Assembly (NCBI GenBank): GCA_003259005.1
Contig: QLII01000001.1
Span: 6,067,001-6,131,000 of the forward strand
From: Spirosoma telluris
GTDB lineage: Bacteria > Bacteroidota > Bacteroidia > Cytophagales > Spirosomataceae
Direction: 5' to 3'
Length of the DNA: 64,000 nt
The notes below the pieces were generated by a model that was not told the DNA's origin, ran no database searches, and was given only the letters and a program-made list of their open reading frames with translations. The position numbers were made by a program, and so were the translations under genes. Below are positions 36,560-52,233 of this stretch, one piece after another. The first letter of the stretch is position 1, and each line of letters begins with the position of its first letter.

Positions 36560-36675
36560 ACCCCACCCCAACCCCTCCCCTTGAAATAATGGGAGACGGT
36601 CGGCCGCTGCCGGGCTAAAAAGATTCTGGTAGTGTTCCCCTCTCCTGTTTTCAGGGGAGGGGTTAGGGGTGGGGT
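36560..36675. repeat. Palindrome of ACCCC/GGGGT micro-repeats
   Basis: The left arm ACCCCACCCCAACCCCTCCC (from 36560) and the complementary AGGGGAGGGGTTAGGGGTGG (36653-36675) lie about 70 bp apart, between the convergent SnoaL and sbcC genes. Same design as the AT-rich palindromes but a different unit. Confidence 0.75.
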
Positions 36676-36686
36676 AAATAGGCAAC

Positions 36687-39600
36687 CTACTCATCCCAGC
36701 TCCGCTTAATCCGACTCCCATTTTCCGAAGCTTCTGCCCGAATAAAATTGTCCACCTCCTGCTGTAATTCTTCAACGTGCGAAATAATACCCACCACCCG
36801 ATTTTCGGAGCGTAAGGCTTTCAGCGTTTTAAAAACCGTTTGTAGAGAATCTTTGTCCAGCGTGCCGAACCCTTCGTCCAGAAAAAAGAGATTCTGTTTC
36901 GCTTTGGTCAGGTGCTGAATATTGTCAGACAGGGCCAGTGCCAGCGACAAAGCCGCCTGAAATGTTTGCCCGCCCGATAGGGTTTTCACGCTTCGGGTTT
37001 CGCCCCCGTTGAGGTAGTCGCGTACCTGAAAATTGTTCTTTTCGTCTAATTCAAGTTTCAATTGATTGTTCGTCAGCTTGAAAAATCGGTCATTCGCCGA
37101 TTCGCAGAGGTTTTTCAAATAGACCGATGAGACATAATTGACAAAGCCCTGCGCCCGGAATAACTCGTCCATTTTCTTCAAATCCTGCTTACGAAGATCG
37201 AGCGCATCATGTCGTTTCTGGTGTTCCTGTTTCTGGGCCCATTGCTGTTTAAGCGTTGTCAGTACGTTGGTAAGTTGCCCCAGTTCCTTATTTAGGCCAT
37301 CTTTCTCGGTACGGAGAATTTTTAGCTGGCCTTGTACCATTGTCAGCGCAGTCGGGTCAAAGAGGTGTTTGGTAAGTTCGTTTTCTAAATCAGTAATCTG
37401 CTTTTGCAGGCCAGCACACTTTTTATCATAGTCACGGATGCGTTGTTTTTCCTGATCTATGTCCAAATTACTCTGTAATACGTGCTCAACGACCTCGCGG
37501 GTTATAGCCTGTTTAGTCAGATTTTGGTTGAGAGTAACCTCAACCGCCTGAATATCGGCGTCCAGATCAGCCAATTGATTGACCAGTTGCTGAGCCTGTT
37601 CAGTCAGCGTAGCCTGTAGCTTCTCCGCATCGGATTTTTGCTTATCGGCCTCCTCAAAATTTGTCTTTGTCTGGTCGTAGGTTCGGGTGAGCGAATCGCG
37701 TAGGTCTGCAATCTGGCGCAGGTTCCACAGTTCAACCTCAGACAGACGGTAATAGTCCAGCGATTCGACCGCCGTTTTTAATTGGCCATTCAGCCCGGCA
37801 ATCGCCGTGTCGAACTCGCTCATTTTTTTTTCTTCTTCCCGTAACGTCGTTTCGACCTCCTCAATTTGTTTGCTTAGCTCTCGAATGAGCTTCTGGCCCT
37901 CCTGAAGTTGTTTCTGCTGCTGGCTTTCTCGCTGGATTGCCCCAGTCAGATCAGACTCACGATCCTTATCAAATTCATGCCAAACGAACTGATCTTCATG
38001 TTCTGTCAGTTGCCGCACAACCTCCGTTCGTTCCTGAATTAGACGCTTACTATTATCCAGGGCACCCGGAGGTCTTTGGTCATGCCCTCAATAAGCAACC
38101 TCAGGGCGGTTGTATCGTCAATGCGCTGGTTGACTTTGTTAAGCGCATTTTCGCTTTTAAGCACTTCCTGCTTTATTAAATCAGCATCCGATTTTCCCTG
38201 AGTAGCGGCATGTTTAGCCGGATGGTGTTCTGATCCACAAAGAGGGCAGGGTGTGCCGTCGGTCAGGGAATCGGTGAAATGGACTAATTCCTGTTTGACA
38301 AAGGCCTGCTGGTATACCTTTTCGCGGTCTTTCCGGATGGCTTTTAGTTGTTCCAGCGCATCGTCAATCTGAGCCGGTAATGTTTTTAAGGTAAAATCAG
38401 CCCATTCTTCCGGAAAACCGGCCAACGCCTTGTCTTTTTGCTGTTTGATCTGTTCGACAATGGAATCATGCTCGGTCAACTGTTTCTGTAACTCATCGGC
38501 CTGTTTTTTTAGCGGCTTATAAATGGCGAACCATTTCTCTGCCTGATAGAGCCGCTCTAACTGCGACGACTGCCCAGGCAAACTGTCGATAAGTTTCTGG
38601 TGCTTTTGCCGTTCCGTTTTGTAGCCATCAACTGCCAGTATCTGTCGGCCGATCCGAATCGCTAGTTGCTGTCGATTTCGGGTTTGAAGCTCAACCGATT
38701 CCTGAATGGTTCGTATATATTGTACTGTTTCAAGTTCATCAATCTGTTGCTGTAATTGCCCCCGACCTTCATAGGCTTTTTTCGCGGCCTCATACACCGA
38801 TTGAAGACCCAGTAATTGACCATCTGCTAAGGCGAGTTGCTTGGCTGTTCTGCTTTTTGCTTCAGCCAGACCCGTCTGCTTATCCGTCAGCTTGCGTAGT
38901 GTTACCAGATCAGACTGAAAGACCAGCCGACATGTTTCGTAAAGGGCAATCGTTTGCCGGAGTTGGCTATAAATTTTTTCCTGCGTCTGTAGTCCTGCTA
39001 ATTCCCGCTGAACAGTTGCCAATGTCTGACTCTGGGTTTGCGCATGCAGCAGTTGACGTTCAGTTGGCTCTAACTGCTCAATTTCCAGCTCTTTCGCCCG
39101 AACGGCATCATGGCTGGACGCGATATTGGCTTCGGCATGGGCAATAGCCTCAGGCGTAACCGCTTCCAGAGGACTCAATAAGCCTCGAAGTTCGGCGAGT
39201 TGATCGTCGTTGGCTTTGCTTAATTTACTGACTCGTCCGGCCAGGTCGTACTGATCCAGTTTAAACAACTGGTTCATCATCTTCGTCCGTTCTGTAGGAC
39301 TAAGCTCCAGAAACTCACGAAACTGGTTCTGGGGAATAATAATCGTACGTTTGAAATTTTCGTAGTCCAGACCCAGAATCTGTTTCGATAGGACTGAAAT
39401 ATCCTCTTTTTCATTCCCGATCGGATGCCAGTCATTCTCCTGGCGAATAAACATTCGCCGTTCGCCGGGGCCTATCTCATGGTGTTTTTTTGGATGCCGT
39501 TTGGCTTCGTAGATGAACTTATAGATGTGTTGATCTGGCCCGGCCTGAAATTCGAAGTCAATCAAAAGATGCTTCGATTTCAGATTCATCATATTATACT

Positions 39601-39796
39601 GACGATTATCGCGGCTGTTCAGGCGCTCGGTTTCGCCATACAACGCAAAACTAATCGCTTCCAGAAGGGAAGTTTTACCGCTGCCCACTTTACCGAATAT
39701 GCCGAACACGCTTGATCCGGTCAGTCGCTGAAAATCAATTTCCTGTAGATCCTGATATGAATAGAGACCTTGAATCGATAATTTAATGGGAATCAT
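36687..39796 (-). CDS. SbcC, Rad50-like DNA repair ATPase (one missing base)
   Basis: SbcC pairs with SbcD to open hairpins and process DNA ends. The N-terminal Walker A is GKVGSGKTSLLEA (about 35-47), then NQFREFLELSPTERT (Q-loop) and a long coiled coil with the zinc hook TPCPLCGSEHHP (about 525). The N frame ends at 38039; the C frame (36687-38018) continues the second coil, signature LSGGQTFQAALSLAL and Walker B NLFFLDEGFGTLD. Adding one G or C at 38065-38069 yields DLPGALDNSKRLIQE, joining them into ~1,036 residues. The start overlaps the sbcD stop (ATGA). Confidence 0.88.
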
Positions 39797-41019
39797 TCAG
39801 GTTCAGTTGCTAAAATCTCCCGAAACAACTGCTGCAAGCGCCCATTTGGCTCCTGCCCTTTGTTTCGGTTCTTAAAATAATTTGCGAATAGGGTTTCCAT
39901 ACTTTGCGTAAGGTCAATAGCAGGGGCAGCTTCCTGCTCCGGTTCATCCACGGTTCGCACATCAGGAATAATAGTGACCAGCGACTCATGCGCCTGCTGA
40001 AGTTGCCGACGTTCCTCACTTGTTAAATAGGTGGTCGTCTGCAACGTAATCTCCGCGAAACAATTGGGATTTTCCCGAAGCCAGTCGATAGCCTCCGTAA
40101 CGAGTTTGAATCGTGGGCGAAGAAGTCGTTTCCCTGTTTTAAGCGGAATCGGCGAAACGGTTACCGCCTGATTTGGTTTAGCATCAATTAGAACAACATA
40201 TTTTTGCTGATCGGATTCCGCAAAACTATAGGCCAGCGGACTACTACTATATACGACTGGGCAAGGACCACCTCCCATTTGCTGATAACGGTGTAAATGC
40301 CCCAAAGCCGTATATTGTATTTGTGGAGGAATCATATCCGTATAGACCATCGATGCGCCACCAATTTGCAGGATGCTCCGTTCATCGTCCGATTCTTCGG
40401 GTTGTTCGCCACCCCGTTTCATCACAAAAAGGTGGGCTACCAGTAAATTAACCCCCTTTGTGTCCATATAGGTATCAGCCAGCGTTGCCCAATGACCTTG
40501 CAGATTTTGCCGGAGCTCATCATCAAGGTCAGTCATCCCGAAATACGAGCGCATTCGATTCTCATTGGCATAAGGAGTCAAAATGATTCGAACTGGCGCA
40601 TCGTGTTGGGGGAGTTTTAATTCGATAAAGCCGGGTGCCGTCTGAAGCACCTTCGCTTCACAGCTTAATGCATGGGATTGAATTTCAGTTTTTGGGAAAC
40701 CAGCGAAAATTATACCGCACTCCCGACCAAAATGGTCTTGTGCTTCAATTCGCTCAGGGTTGTCATGATTACCTGCTATAGCTATTACTGTCCGCCTTCC
40801 ACCTGCTGTTAATTTTTTAAGCGTACTATATAATAGGTCTTCTGCTTGCGGATCGGGATTAAACGTGTCAAACAAGTCGCCAGCTACGACTACCAGGTCT
40901 ACATCTTCCTGATCGGCAACCTGTATAATTTCAGCCAACACATCCTGCTGTTCCTGTAAACGCTGGAAATCCTGTAGCCGCTTGCCTAAATGCCAATCGG
41001 CGGTATGTAGTATTTTCAT
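39793..41019 (-). CDS. SbcD, Mre11-like nuclease
   Basis: SbcD is the nuclease partner of SbcC, with exonuclease and hairpin endonuclease activity. The 408-residue protein has the metallophosphatase motifs TADWHLGK (Asp8, His10), VVAGDLFDTF (Asp48), AIAGNHDNPER and, further on, VAHLFV and TALGHLHRYQ. The C-terminal part (about 320-400) is the capping and SbcC-binding region. Its stop overlaps the sbcC start by 4 bp, so the complex is made from one operon. The promoter should lie in the AT-rich 41020-41100. Confidence 0.92.
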   Translation of the reverse strand: MKILHTADWHLGKRLQDFQRLQEQQDVLAEIIQVADQEDVDLVVVAGDLFDTFNPDPQAEDLLYSTLKKLTAGGRRTVIAIAGNHDNPERIEAQDHFGRECGIIFAGFPKTEIQSHALSCEAKVLQTAPGFIELKLPQHDAPVRIILTPYANENRMRSYFGMTDLDDELRQNLQGHWATLADTYMDTKGVNLLVAHLFVMKRGGEQPEESDDERSILQIGGASMVYTDMIPPQIQYTALGHLHRYQQMGGGPCPVVYSSSPLAYSFAESDQQKYVVLIDAKPNQAVTVSPIPLKTGKRLLRPRFKLVTEAIDWLRENPNCFAEITLQTTTYLTSEERRQLQQAHESLVTIIPDVRTVDEPEQEAAPAIDLTQSMETLFANYFKNRNKGQEPNGRLQQLFREILATEPE

Positions 41020-41251
41020 CGTATGGATAATTGCACCCTAAATACAAGGTGTAAAAGTAAGATGCAATATACTTCATAGTACTCGTATGGTAGCCAAAAA
41101 CATACTTATTGGAAGTCGTTTAGGCCGCATTAAACAGGTTATTTGAAATTGTTTGAAAAAAAGTTAAAAATATTATAGTGTGTAAGTGGCTGAGATTGGG
41201 GGTCTTACCAAAGATTGTTTGGTAAGACCTTATTTATTTTCCAGACAGGGC

Positions 41252-41562
41252 TTGACAAGGGCCCCAAATACCCCTACCTTTGCAGTCCCAAATCAGGGAA
41301 ATGAGTCGAGAACAACATCGCAAGTTACTGTCAATCAACTCATTAGGTGCAACTCACTGAAAATCAAGATAAAAATTTATTTTCAGATTTACTTGACAAA
41401 GCAAACTAAGTCTGGTACCTTTGCACTCCCAAACAACGGGAAAGGTTGATCAAAAGAAACTAAACTTCTGGAAATCAATCGGTTAAGTGAAAAACATCGA
41501 AAATTAAATTTAAAAAATAATTTCGATTTTACTTGACAACCGGGAAATAAAGTGTACCTTTG
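41252..41562 (+). promoter_or_regulatory. Three tandem rRNA promoters
   Basis: There are three promoter units with TTGACA and TACCTTTG(CA): TTGACA at 41252, 41393 and 41533; TACCTTTG at 41275, 41416 and 41555, giving spacers of 17, 17 and 16 bp. The second box fits the Bacteroidota -7 consensus TAnnTTTG. Units two and three also share the AT-rich upstream (TTTCAGATTTAC / TTTCGATTTTAC) and downstream GCACTCCCAAACAAC, so the unit was duplicated with a ~140-bp period. Confidence 0.85.
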
Positions 41563-41741
41563 CACTCCCAAACAACGAGACACGATTTAAGGTTTTTAAA
41601 TCTCCTCTCAACCACGCTTCGGCCAACGGGCCAGGCGCACAGTTCTTTGACAAACGGTCAGCACAACAATAACACAACTTTGTGATTTCGATCACCGGTT
41701 GAACAACATCGAGATTAACGTTTGTTGATCTCAAACATATT

Positions 41742-43245
<1,504 letters not shown>

Positions 43246-43442
43246 TTGGAGCCGATTAGTGTATCTCTTGGAGTGCATTAAGAAGTTGAGTTAAGTGCTG
43301 GCGTTTGTTAAGGACTTTGTCTTTCCTTTTGGGGATAGACAATCTGTTCTTTGACCTACAGGGAGAGACTGAATACATCGAAGCGGTGTATTCTGGATAG
43401 AAAAGCGTTCCAAACGGAATTGCTGGTTATTGAGTAGAGCAT
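43246..43442 (+). other. 16S-23S spacer without tRNA genes
   Basis: This ~200-bp spacer contains no tRNA-Ile or tRNA-Ala cloverleaf. It holds a GACTTTGTCTTTCC...GGGGATAGACAATC stretch and the leader side of the 23S processing stem. Confidence 0.8.
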
Positions 43443-46289
<2,847 letters not shown>

Positions 46290-46410
46290 TTACTTAAGGA
46301 GAGTGCTCTAGGAGGAATCGGTAAGGAGTTAGGAATTGCAAGTGAATCAGAGTCTCTCTCTGTGGGGAAAAAGACATAAGACATTGATCGTTATTGATCA
46401 GAAGAGTCAA

Positions 46411-46527
46411 TCAGGTTGGTGCTGGTAAGGCGGGTGTTCACCTCTTCCATCTCGAACAGAGCCGTTAAGCCCCGTACTGCCGATGGTACTGCTGTCACAA
46501 GCGGGAGAGTAGGAAGGTGCCACCTGA
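46411..46527 (+). rRNA. 5S ribosomal RNA
   Basis: The terminal stem TCAGGTTGGTG pairs with GGTGCCACCTGA. The interior has GGTGTTCACCTCTTCCATCTC, GAACAGAGCCGTTAAG and AGTAGGAAGGTGCC. Length is about 117 nt. Confidence 0.93.
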
Positions 46528-46539
46528 ATGAAATGAAGA

Positions 46540-46567
46540 AAGGCCTGTCCAAACGGACAGGCCTTTT
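46540..46567 (+). terminator. rRNA operon terminator
   Basis: AAGGCCTGTCC/GGACAGGCCTT perfect 11-bp stem, loop AAAC, followed by TTT, 13 bp after 5S. Confidence 0.9.
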
Positions 46568-46615
46568 TGCGTTTGCTACCTTTGTGACAGTGCAATGCTT
46601 TTTAACGTAATTAGG

Positions 46616-47077
46616 CTATGCAAATTCGATATCTTGAAGCGCAGGTAGGGTGATTTTAGCTAACAATTGCTCTTCTAATAGCTCTGCCCATGCGTTCATA
46701 TAGGCCATGACATCTTCACGTACATTATGCCTTAAAAAGCGTTTCTCAATAGGGAAACGGCCTAGAATCTGACGATCATCAAGTCGTTCGAGGTGTTTTA
46801 GATCTTCCAGCATTAATCCTGCATTGAGCATTTCATTGATCAGAAGATCAATAGGCATCTGACTGGTTGAACAATAGTCTTCAGCCTGTTCATTCCAATC
46901 ACCATGTCGTTGCATGGCATACTGATGAATCTGGTCTTTTGTGAGCTTTGTCAGTTCCTGTGCTAAATTGCCACAATTGCAACCTCCCATATGTCCCCAT
47001 TGGTAAGGTGCTCCATTCTTTAGGCTCTGCACGGTTCGGCGAAGGGCGTTAATTAATTCAGGAGTTGGACTGGCCAT
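46616..47077 (-). CDS. Conserved hypothetical protein (153 residues)
   Basis: This soluble protein has no recognised domain. The N-terminus has SPTPELINALRRTV and a Gly/Cys segment HMGGCNCGNLAQEL (about 30-42). The middle contains DWNEQAEDYCSTSQMPIDLLINEMLNAG and the C-terminus NVREDVMAYMNAWAELLEEQLL. The Cys and His residues could bind a metal. It is monocistronic, convergent with the rRNA operon. Confidence 0.65.
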   Translation of the reverse strand: MASPTPELINALRRTVQSLKNGAPYQWGHMGGCNCGNLAQELTKLTKDQIHQYAMQRHGDWNEQAEDYCSTSQMPIDLLINEMLNAGLMLEDLKHLERLDDRQILGRFPIEKRFLRHNVREDVMAYMNAWAELLEEQLLAKITLPALQDIEFA

Positions 47078-47161
47078 GATTGTGAGGATTAACCTGATTT
47101 AGTGTCATTCTTATACTGGCGAAACAGACTGTATTACTGTTTTGTTCGGCTGATAAACTAA

Positions 47162-47187
47162 AAAGCCCGTCTCGCGAGACGGGCTTT
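47162..47187. terminator. Terminator after leuA
   Basis: AAAGCCCGTCTCGCGAGACGGGCTTT is a perfect 13-bp inverted repeat immediately after the leuA stop (minus strand). It can work in both directions. Confidence 0.8.
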
Positions 47188-47190
47188 AAA

Positions 47191-48330
47191 TTAGCGAACC
47201 AATTCCATTAAATCTTTATCATTCACTTCTTTACGAATATCCGCCATATCAAGGAAGCGTGTATAGATGCCATCGAGTGTTGGCTTATCGTAGCGGAAAC
47301 CCAGTAACTCAAGTCGGTGCTTTAGAGCATGTCGGCCAGAGCGTGCAGTCAGTACGATGGATGATTTCGGTACTCCAACATCATGCGGATTCATGATTTC
47401 GTAGTTCTCTGAGTGTTTCAGGAAACCATCCTGGTGAATACCCGACGAGTGAGCAAAAGCGTTTCGTCCAACAATCGCTTTATTGGCCTGAACAGGCATC
47501 CGCATCATCTGTGATACCAAGTTACTGACTGGAAACAGGCGTGTCGAATCGATATTGGTGTATAAGCCTAATTCCTTCTTGACTTTTATCGCCATTACGA
47601 CTTCTTCCAGCGACGTATTCCCGGCGCGTTCCCCAATACCATTCATGGTTACTTCAACCTGCCGTGCGCCGTTCATAACGCCTGCAAGCGTGTTTGCAGT
47701 CGCCAGGCCTAAATCGTTGTGGCAATGAATTGAAATAGTGGCTTTGTGAACGTTCGAAACGTGTTCGTATATGTAGGCGATTTTCTTTCCGTATTCATCT
47801 GGAAGGCAATAGCCTGTTGTGTCAGGAACATTAACGACTGTTGCTCCTGCATTAATTACAGCTTCCGTTAATTGAGCCAGGAATACTAAATCAGCCCGGC
47901 CAGCGTCTTCAGCATAGAACTCTACGTCTTCTACGTAGGTTTTAGCATGTTTGACCGCGGCAATAGCCTGTTCAAGAATCTTTTCTCGTGTACTACCAAA
48001 TTTATTCCGGATGTGAATGTCCGATGAGCCAATCCCCGTATGAATACGTCCGCGTTTTGCCCATTTGAGTGCTTCGCCAGCCGCATCAATATCGCCTTTT
48101 ACAGCCCGGCTAAGCGCACAGATCGTTGGTTCCGTAACGGCCTTCGAGATTTCAACGACTGAGCGAAAATCACCAGGACTTGAAATAGGGAAGCCTGCTT
48201 CGATAATATCGACACCCATTCGTTCCAGTTCTTTAGCCACCACAATTTTTTCTTCGGTGGTTAACTGGCAGCCTGGCACTTGTTCGCCATCGCGCAAAGT
48301 GGTATCGAAAATATAAACTCGTTGGCTCAT
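47191..48330 (-). CDS. 2-isopropylmalate synthase (short form)
   Basis: LeuA condenses acetyl-CoA with 2-oxoisovalerate, the first step of leucine synthesis. The 379-residue protein is the catalytic TIM barrel only: FDTTLRDGEQVPGCQL (metal Asp, catalytic Arg), EAGFPISSPGDF, VPDTTGYCLPDEYG, the metal-binding HCHND and MNGIGERAGNTSLEEVVMA. FAHSSGIHQDGFLKH starts a short C-terminal subdomain. The usual LeuA allosteric regulatory domain is absent, so leucine feedback must be weak or act elsewhere. It is the last gene of the leu cluster. Confidence 0.88.
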   Translation of the reverse strand: MSQRVYIFDTTLRDGEQVPGCQLTTEEKIVVAKELERMGVDIIEAGFPISSPGDFRSVVEISKAVTEPTICALSRAVKGDIDAAGEALKWAKRGRIHTGIGSSDIHIRNKFGSTREKILEQAIAAVKHAKTYVEDVEFYAEDAGRADLVFLAQLTEAVINAGATVVNVPDTTGYCLPDEYGKKIAYIYEHVSNVHKATISIHCHNDLGLATANTLAGVMNGARQVEVTMNGIGERAGNTSLEEVVMAIKVKKELGLYTNIDSTRLFPVSNLVSQMMRMPVQANKAIVGRNAFAHSSGIHQDGFLKHSENYEIMNPHDVGVPKSSIVLTARSGRHALKHRLELLGFRYDKPTLDGIYTRFLDMADIRKEVNDKDLMELVR

Positions 48331-48372
48331 GGTCCGATAAATATTGAATACGTATGAATTCGTTAATCTATA

Positions 48373-48406
48373 AAAAAGGCCCTTTCCTGTGGAGAAAGGG
48401 CCTTTT
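48373..48406. terminator. Strong hairpin between leuB and leuA
   Basis: AAAAAGGCCCTTTC/GAAAGGGCCTTTTT, 14-bp perfect stem with a 6-base loop and A/T tails on both sides. On the minus strand it would end the leuB transcript or attenuate entry into leuA. Confidence 0.75.
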
Positions 48407-48588
48407 TGTATGGCATATCCTTCGCTCCGTTCTTAGAAAACGTTTAGTTTTTGCAGTCGGCAGGGAAGGGAATTAGTCATAAATCGTTTGCGAAATTTCG
48501 CTGATCGCGTAAATACGCTACAAAAATAGCCATTTTGAAAAAGTTTACAAGAGAATAGATAAATTTTTTCAACGCTTAATCGTGAATA

Positions 48589-49665
48589 TTACGCTTTTAA
48601 ACGCTCTAAAATCTGGTCGCCCATTGCACGAGTACCTAAAAGTTTATCGGCTGGTGTGCTGCTATTGCCAATATCGCGTGTACGGAATCCTGCTTTTAAG
48701 ATAGCATCTACTGCCTCAATAACCGTCTGGGCTTCTGTTTTAAGACCAAATGAAATATCCAATAATAAAGCTACGCAGAGAACGGAGGCTAATGGATTTG
48801 CTACGCCTTTGCCCGTAATATCATGTGCCGATCCATGAATAGGTTCATAAACCCCTGTGCTGTCGCCAACGGAAGCCGAAGCCAGCATGCCCATCGACCC
48901 TGCAATCTGACTGGCTTCATCGGTTAGGATATCCCCAAAAAGATTCCCCGTCACCACTACATCAAAACGCTTAGGATCTTTGATGAGTAGCATGGCCATG
49001 GCATCGACAAACTGATGCTCAACCGCCACATCCGGGTATTCAGGAGCCAGTGCCTGTACAACCTCACGCCATAAACGACTACTTTCTAATACATTGGCTT
49101 TATCAACCGAGCACAGTTTCTTACCACGCGTTCGGGCCGCTTCGAAGGCTTTCCTGACAATACGCTCTACTTCATATTTACTATAGATCATCGTGTCGTA
49201 GGCCGTGTTTCCATCGTCGAGCCGTTCACGTTTACCGAAGTAAACATCGCCCGTCAATTCACGAAAGAAAAGAATATCAGCCCCACGCAGGATTTCAGGT
49301 TTGATACTGGATGCGTCGAGTAGCTCGTCAAAGAGTTTAATAGGGCGCAGATTAGCGTATAGCCCCAATTCTTTGCGCATCTGCAAAAGCCCCTGTTCAG
49401 GCCGTACCTTTGCCGACGGATCATTGTCGTATTTGGGATGGCCTACTGCGCCAAATAATATGGCATCCGCAGTCCGCATTTTCGCCAACGTCTCCGCCGG
49501 TAGTGGAGAACCGGTGGCTTCAATAGCAACGTGACCAATTAATGCTTCATCGTACGAAAACTCATGCCCGAATTTCTGAGCAATGACTTCTAAAACCTGT
49601 TTGCCAACGGCGGTTACTTCGGCGCCAATACCATCGCCAGGTACTACAAGGATGTGTTTTTTCAT
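48589..49665 (-). CDS. 3-isopropylmalate dehydrogenase
   Basis: LeuB oxidises and decarboxylates 3-isopropylmalate using NAD. ATG 49665 (MKKHILVVPGDGIGAEV) is chosen over an upstream ATG at 49704. The 359-residue protein shows AILFGAVGHPKYD, RPEQGLLQMRKELGLYANLRP (substrate Arg residues), RELTGDVYFG (catalytic Tyr region) and the NAD-site EPIHGSAHDITGKGVANP. Length is normal. The upstream micro-repeat palindrome separates it from a methyltransferase gene. Confidence 0.93.
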   Translation of the reverse strand: MKKHILVVPGDGIGAEVTAVGKQVLEVIAQKFGHEFSYDEALIGHVAIEATGSPLPAETLAKMRTADAILFGAVGHPKYDNDPSAKVRPEQGLLQMRKELGLYANLRPIKLFDELLDASSIKPEILRGADILFFRELTGDVYFGKRERLDDGNTAYDTMIYSKYEVERIVRKAFEAARTRGKKLCSVDKANVLESSRLWREVVQALAPEYPDVAVEHQFVDAMAMLLIKDPKRFDVVVTGNLFGDILTDEASQIAGSMGMLASASVGDSTGVYEPIHGSAHDITGKGVANPLASVLCVALLLDISFGLKTEAQTVIEAVDAILKAGFRTRDIGNSSTPADKLLGTRAMGDQILERLKA

Positions 49666-49774
49666 TTGTAAAACGAATGAGTGAGCACGTTTAGGCTCAA
49701 TCATTCTTTGGGTATAGCTAATGGACTAAACTGAAATTTGAATCTGTATGAGTAGTATCTATCGTCCAGTTTAA

Positions 49775-49829
49775 ATTCTATAGGTGGTTCTGTTATCAGA
49801 CTTAATAGAATCAACAGAATCCATAGAAT
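49775..49829. repeat. Imperfect palindrome of ATTCTATGGATTCTGTT units
   Basis: The left arm ATTCTATAGGTGGTTCTGTT (49775-49794) opposes AACAGAATCCATAGAAT (49813-49829). It lies between leuB and the methyltransferase gene. Confidence 0.5.
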
Positions 49830-49853
49830 CTATTTTGACAAAGCACTACTAAA

Positions 49854-50549
49854 CTATTTAGGACGGATTGCTTCGGCAATGACGTTTTTTCCAATGATCT
49901 GACCAACCGTTAACTTATCAAATACACGGCTTACAGGGAAAATAACCCGATCGTAAAGGATAACAGAATCTTTCGTAATTCGGCCATCTTTACCCAGCCA
50001 TTTGTAGAGTAATGAGATAAAGTATCCGGCGAAATCATAATACCGACAATCTGTAACCTTCAGGCCGGCATCTTCCAGAATCTGGCGAACCAACTTTTTA
50101 TCGTAGCGTCGGTAATGACCAACGTGCTCATCCATATTACTGAAAATTTCCTGCCGGGCTGGAACGAAGACTTTAATGCGACCTCCGGGCTTGAGTTTAG
50201 TGTATAACTCCTTTACAATTTCGCCGTGATGCTCGATGTGTTCCAGAACGTTGATTGTATAAATCAGGTCATATTTTTTAGGGAGTTGGTTGATATCGGT
50301 ATAAACGGGTTGTTTAATCAATGGCAATAGGTCTGGGTCAATTTCGGCTGCGTCGACACTTCCTATCGGAAATCGGTTCGCATATTCTCCATTTCCAGCC
50401 CCAAAATCCAATATGGCTTCACCGGGGCGAATATCGCGGGCGACCCACTTGTACAGACCACTGTTATAATTAACAGCGTGGCTCATCATAGCCAAGTTGT
50501 CGGACCCATTGTATTCAACTTTTTCCGCCGTTTGTTTTGCCTGATTCAT
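49854..50549 (-). CDS. Class I SAM-dependent methyltransferase
   Basis: This 231-residue protein has motif I AILDFGAGNGEYANRFP (about 44-60), the acidic residue in VDAAEIDPDLLP, and YDLIYTINVLEHIEHHG (Methyltransf_11/23 type) followed by KPGGRIKVFVPARQE. The C-terminal part (LISLLYKWLGKDGRI...) is amphipathic and may touch a membrane or quinone-like substrate. The substrate is unknown. It sits between leuB and a LeuA-family gene, but I see no leucine-pathway link. Confidence 0.8.
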   Translation of the reverse strand: MNQAKQTAEKVEYNGSDNLAMMSHAVNYNSGLYKWVARDIRPGEAILDFGAGNGEYANRFPIGSVDAAEIDPDLLPLIKQPVYTDINQLPKKYDLIYTINVLEHIEHHGEIVKELYTKLKPGGRIKVFVPARQEIFSNMDEHVGHYRRYDKKLVRQILEDAGLKVTDCRYYDFAGYFISLLYKWLGKDGRITKDSVILYDRVIFPVSRVFDKLTVGQIIGKNVIAEAIRPK

Positions 50550-50618
50550 AAGGACGAATTGGATGTGATAACTATTGGTGCTTTATAAAGCACGAAGTTA
50601 TTAAACGAATTGTCATTT

Positions 50619-52139
<1,521 letters not shown>

Positions 52140-52144
52140 AGGTA

Positions 52145-52229
52145 ATGAGTGAATGAGCGAATGAGTGATTGAGTGAATAAAACCTGTCGGCTTATACTCG
52201 CTCAATCACTCATTCGCTCATTCACTAAT
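52145..52229. repeat. Palindrome of GAATGAGTGA-type units
   Basis: Arms of GAGTGAATGAGCGAATGAGT type (52145-52180) and the complement (52196-52229) match almost perfectly across a ~15-bp loop between leuD and the LeuA/CimA gene. Confidence 0.75.
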
Positions 52230-52233
52230 TGAA

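Noticed and set aside
52140..52205. N-terminal extension of the LeuA/CimA protein
   Set aside because: The extra 22 residues (HSITHSLIHS) are translated from a palindrome arm; the family starts at MKRRYIEIMDTT.
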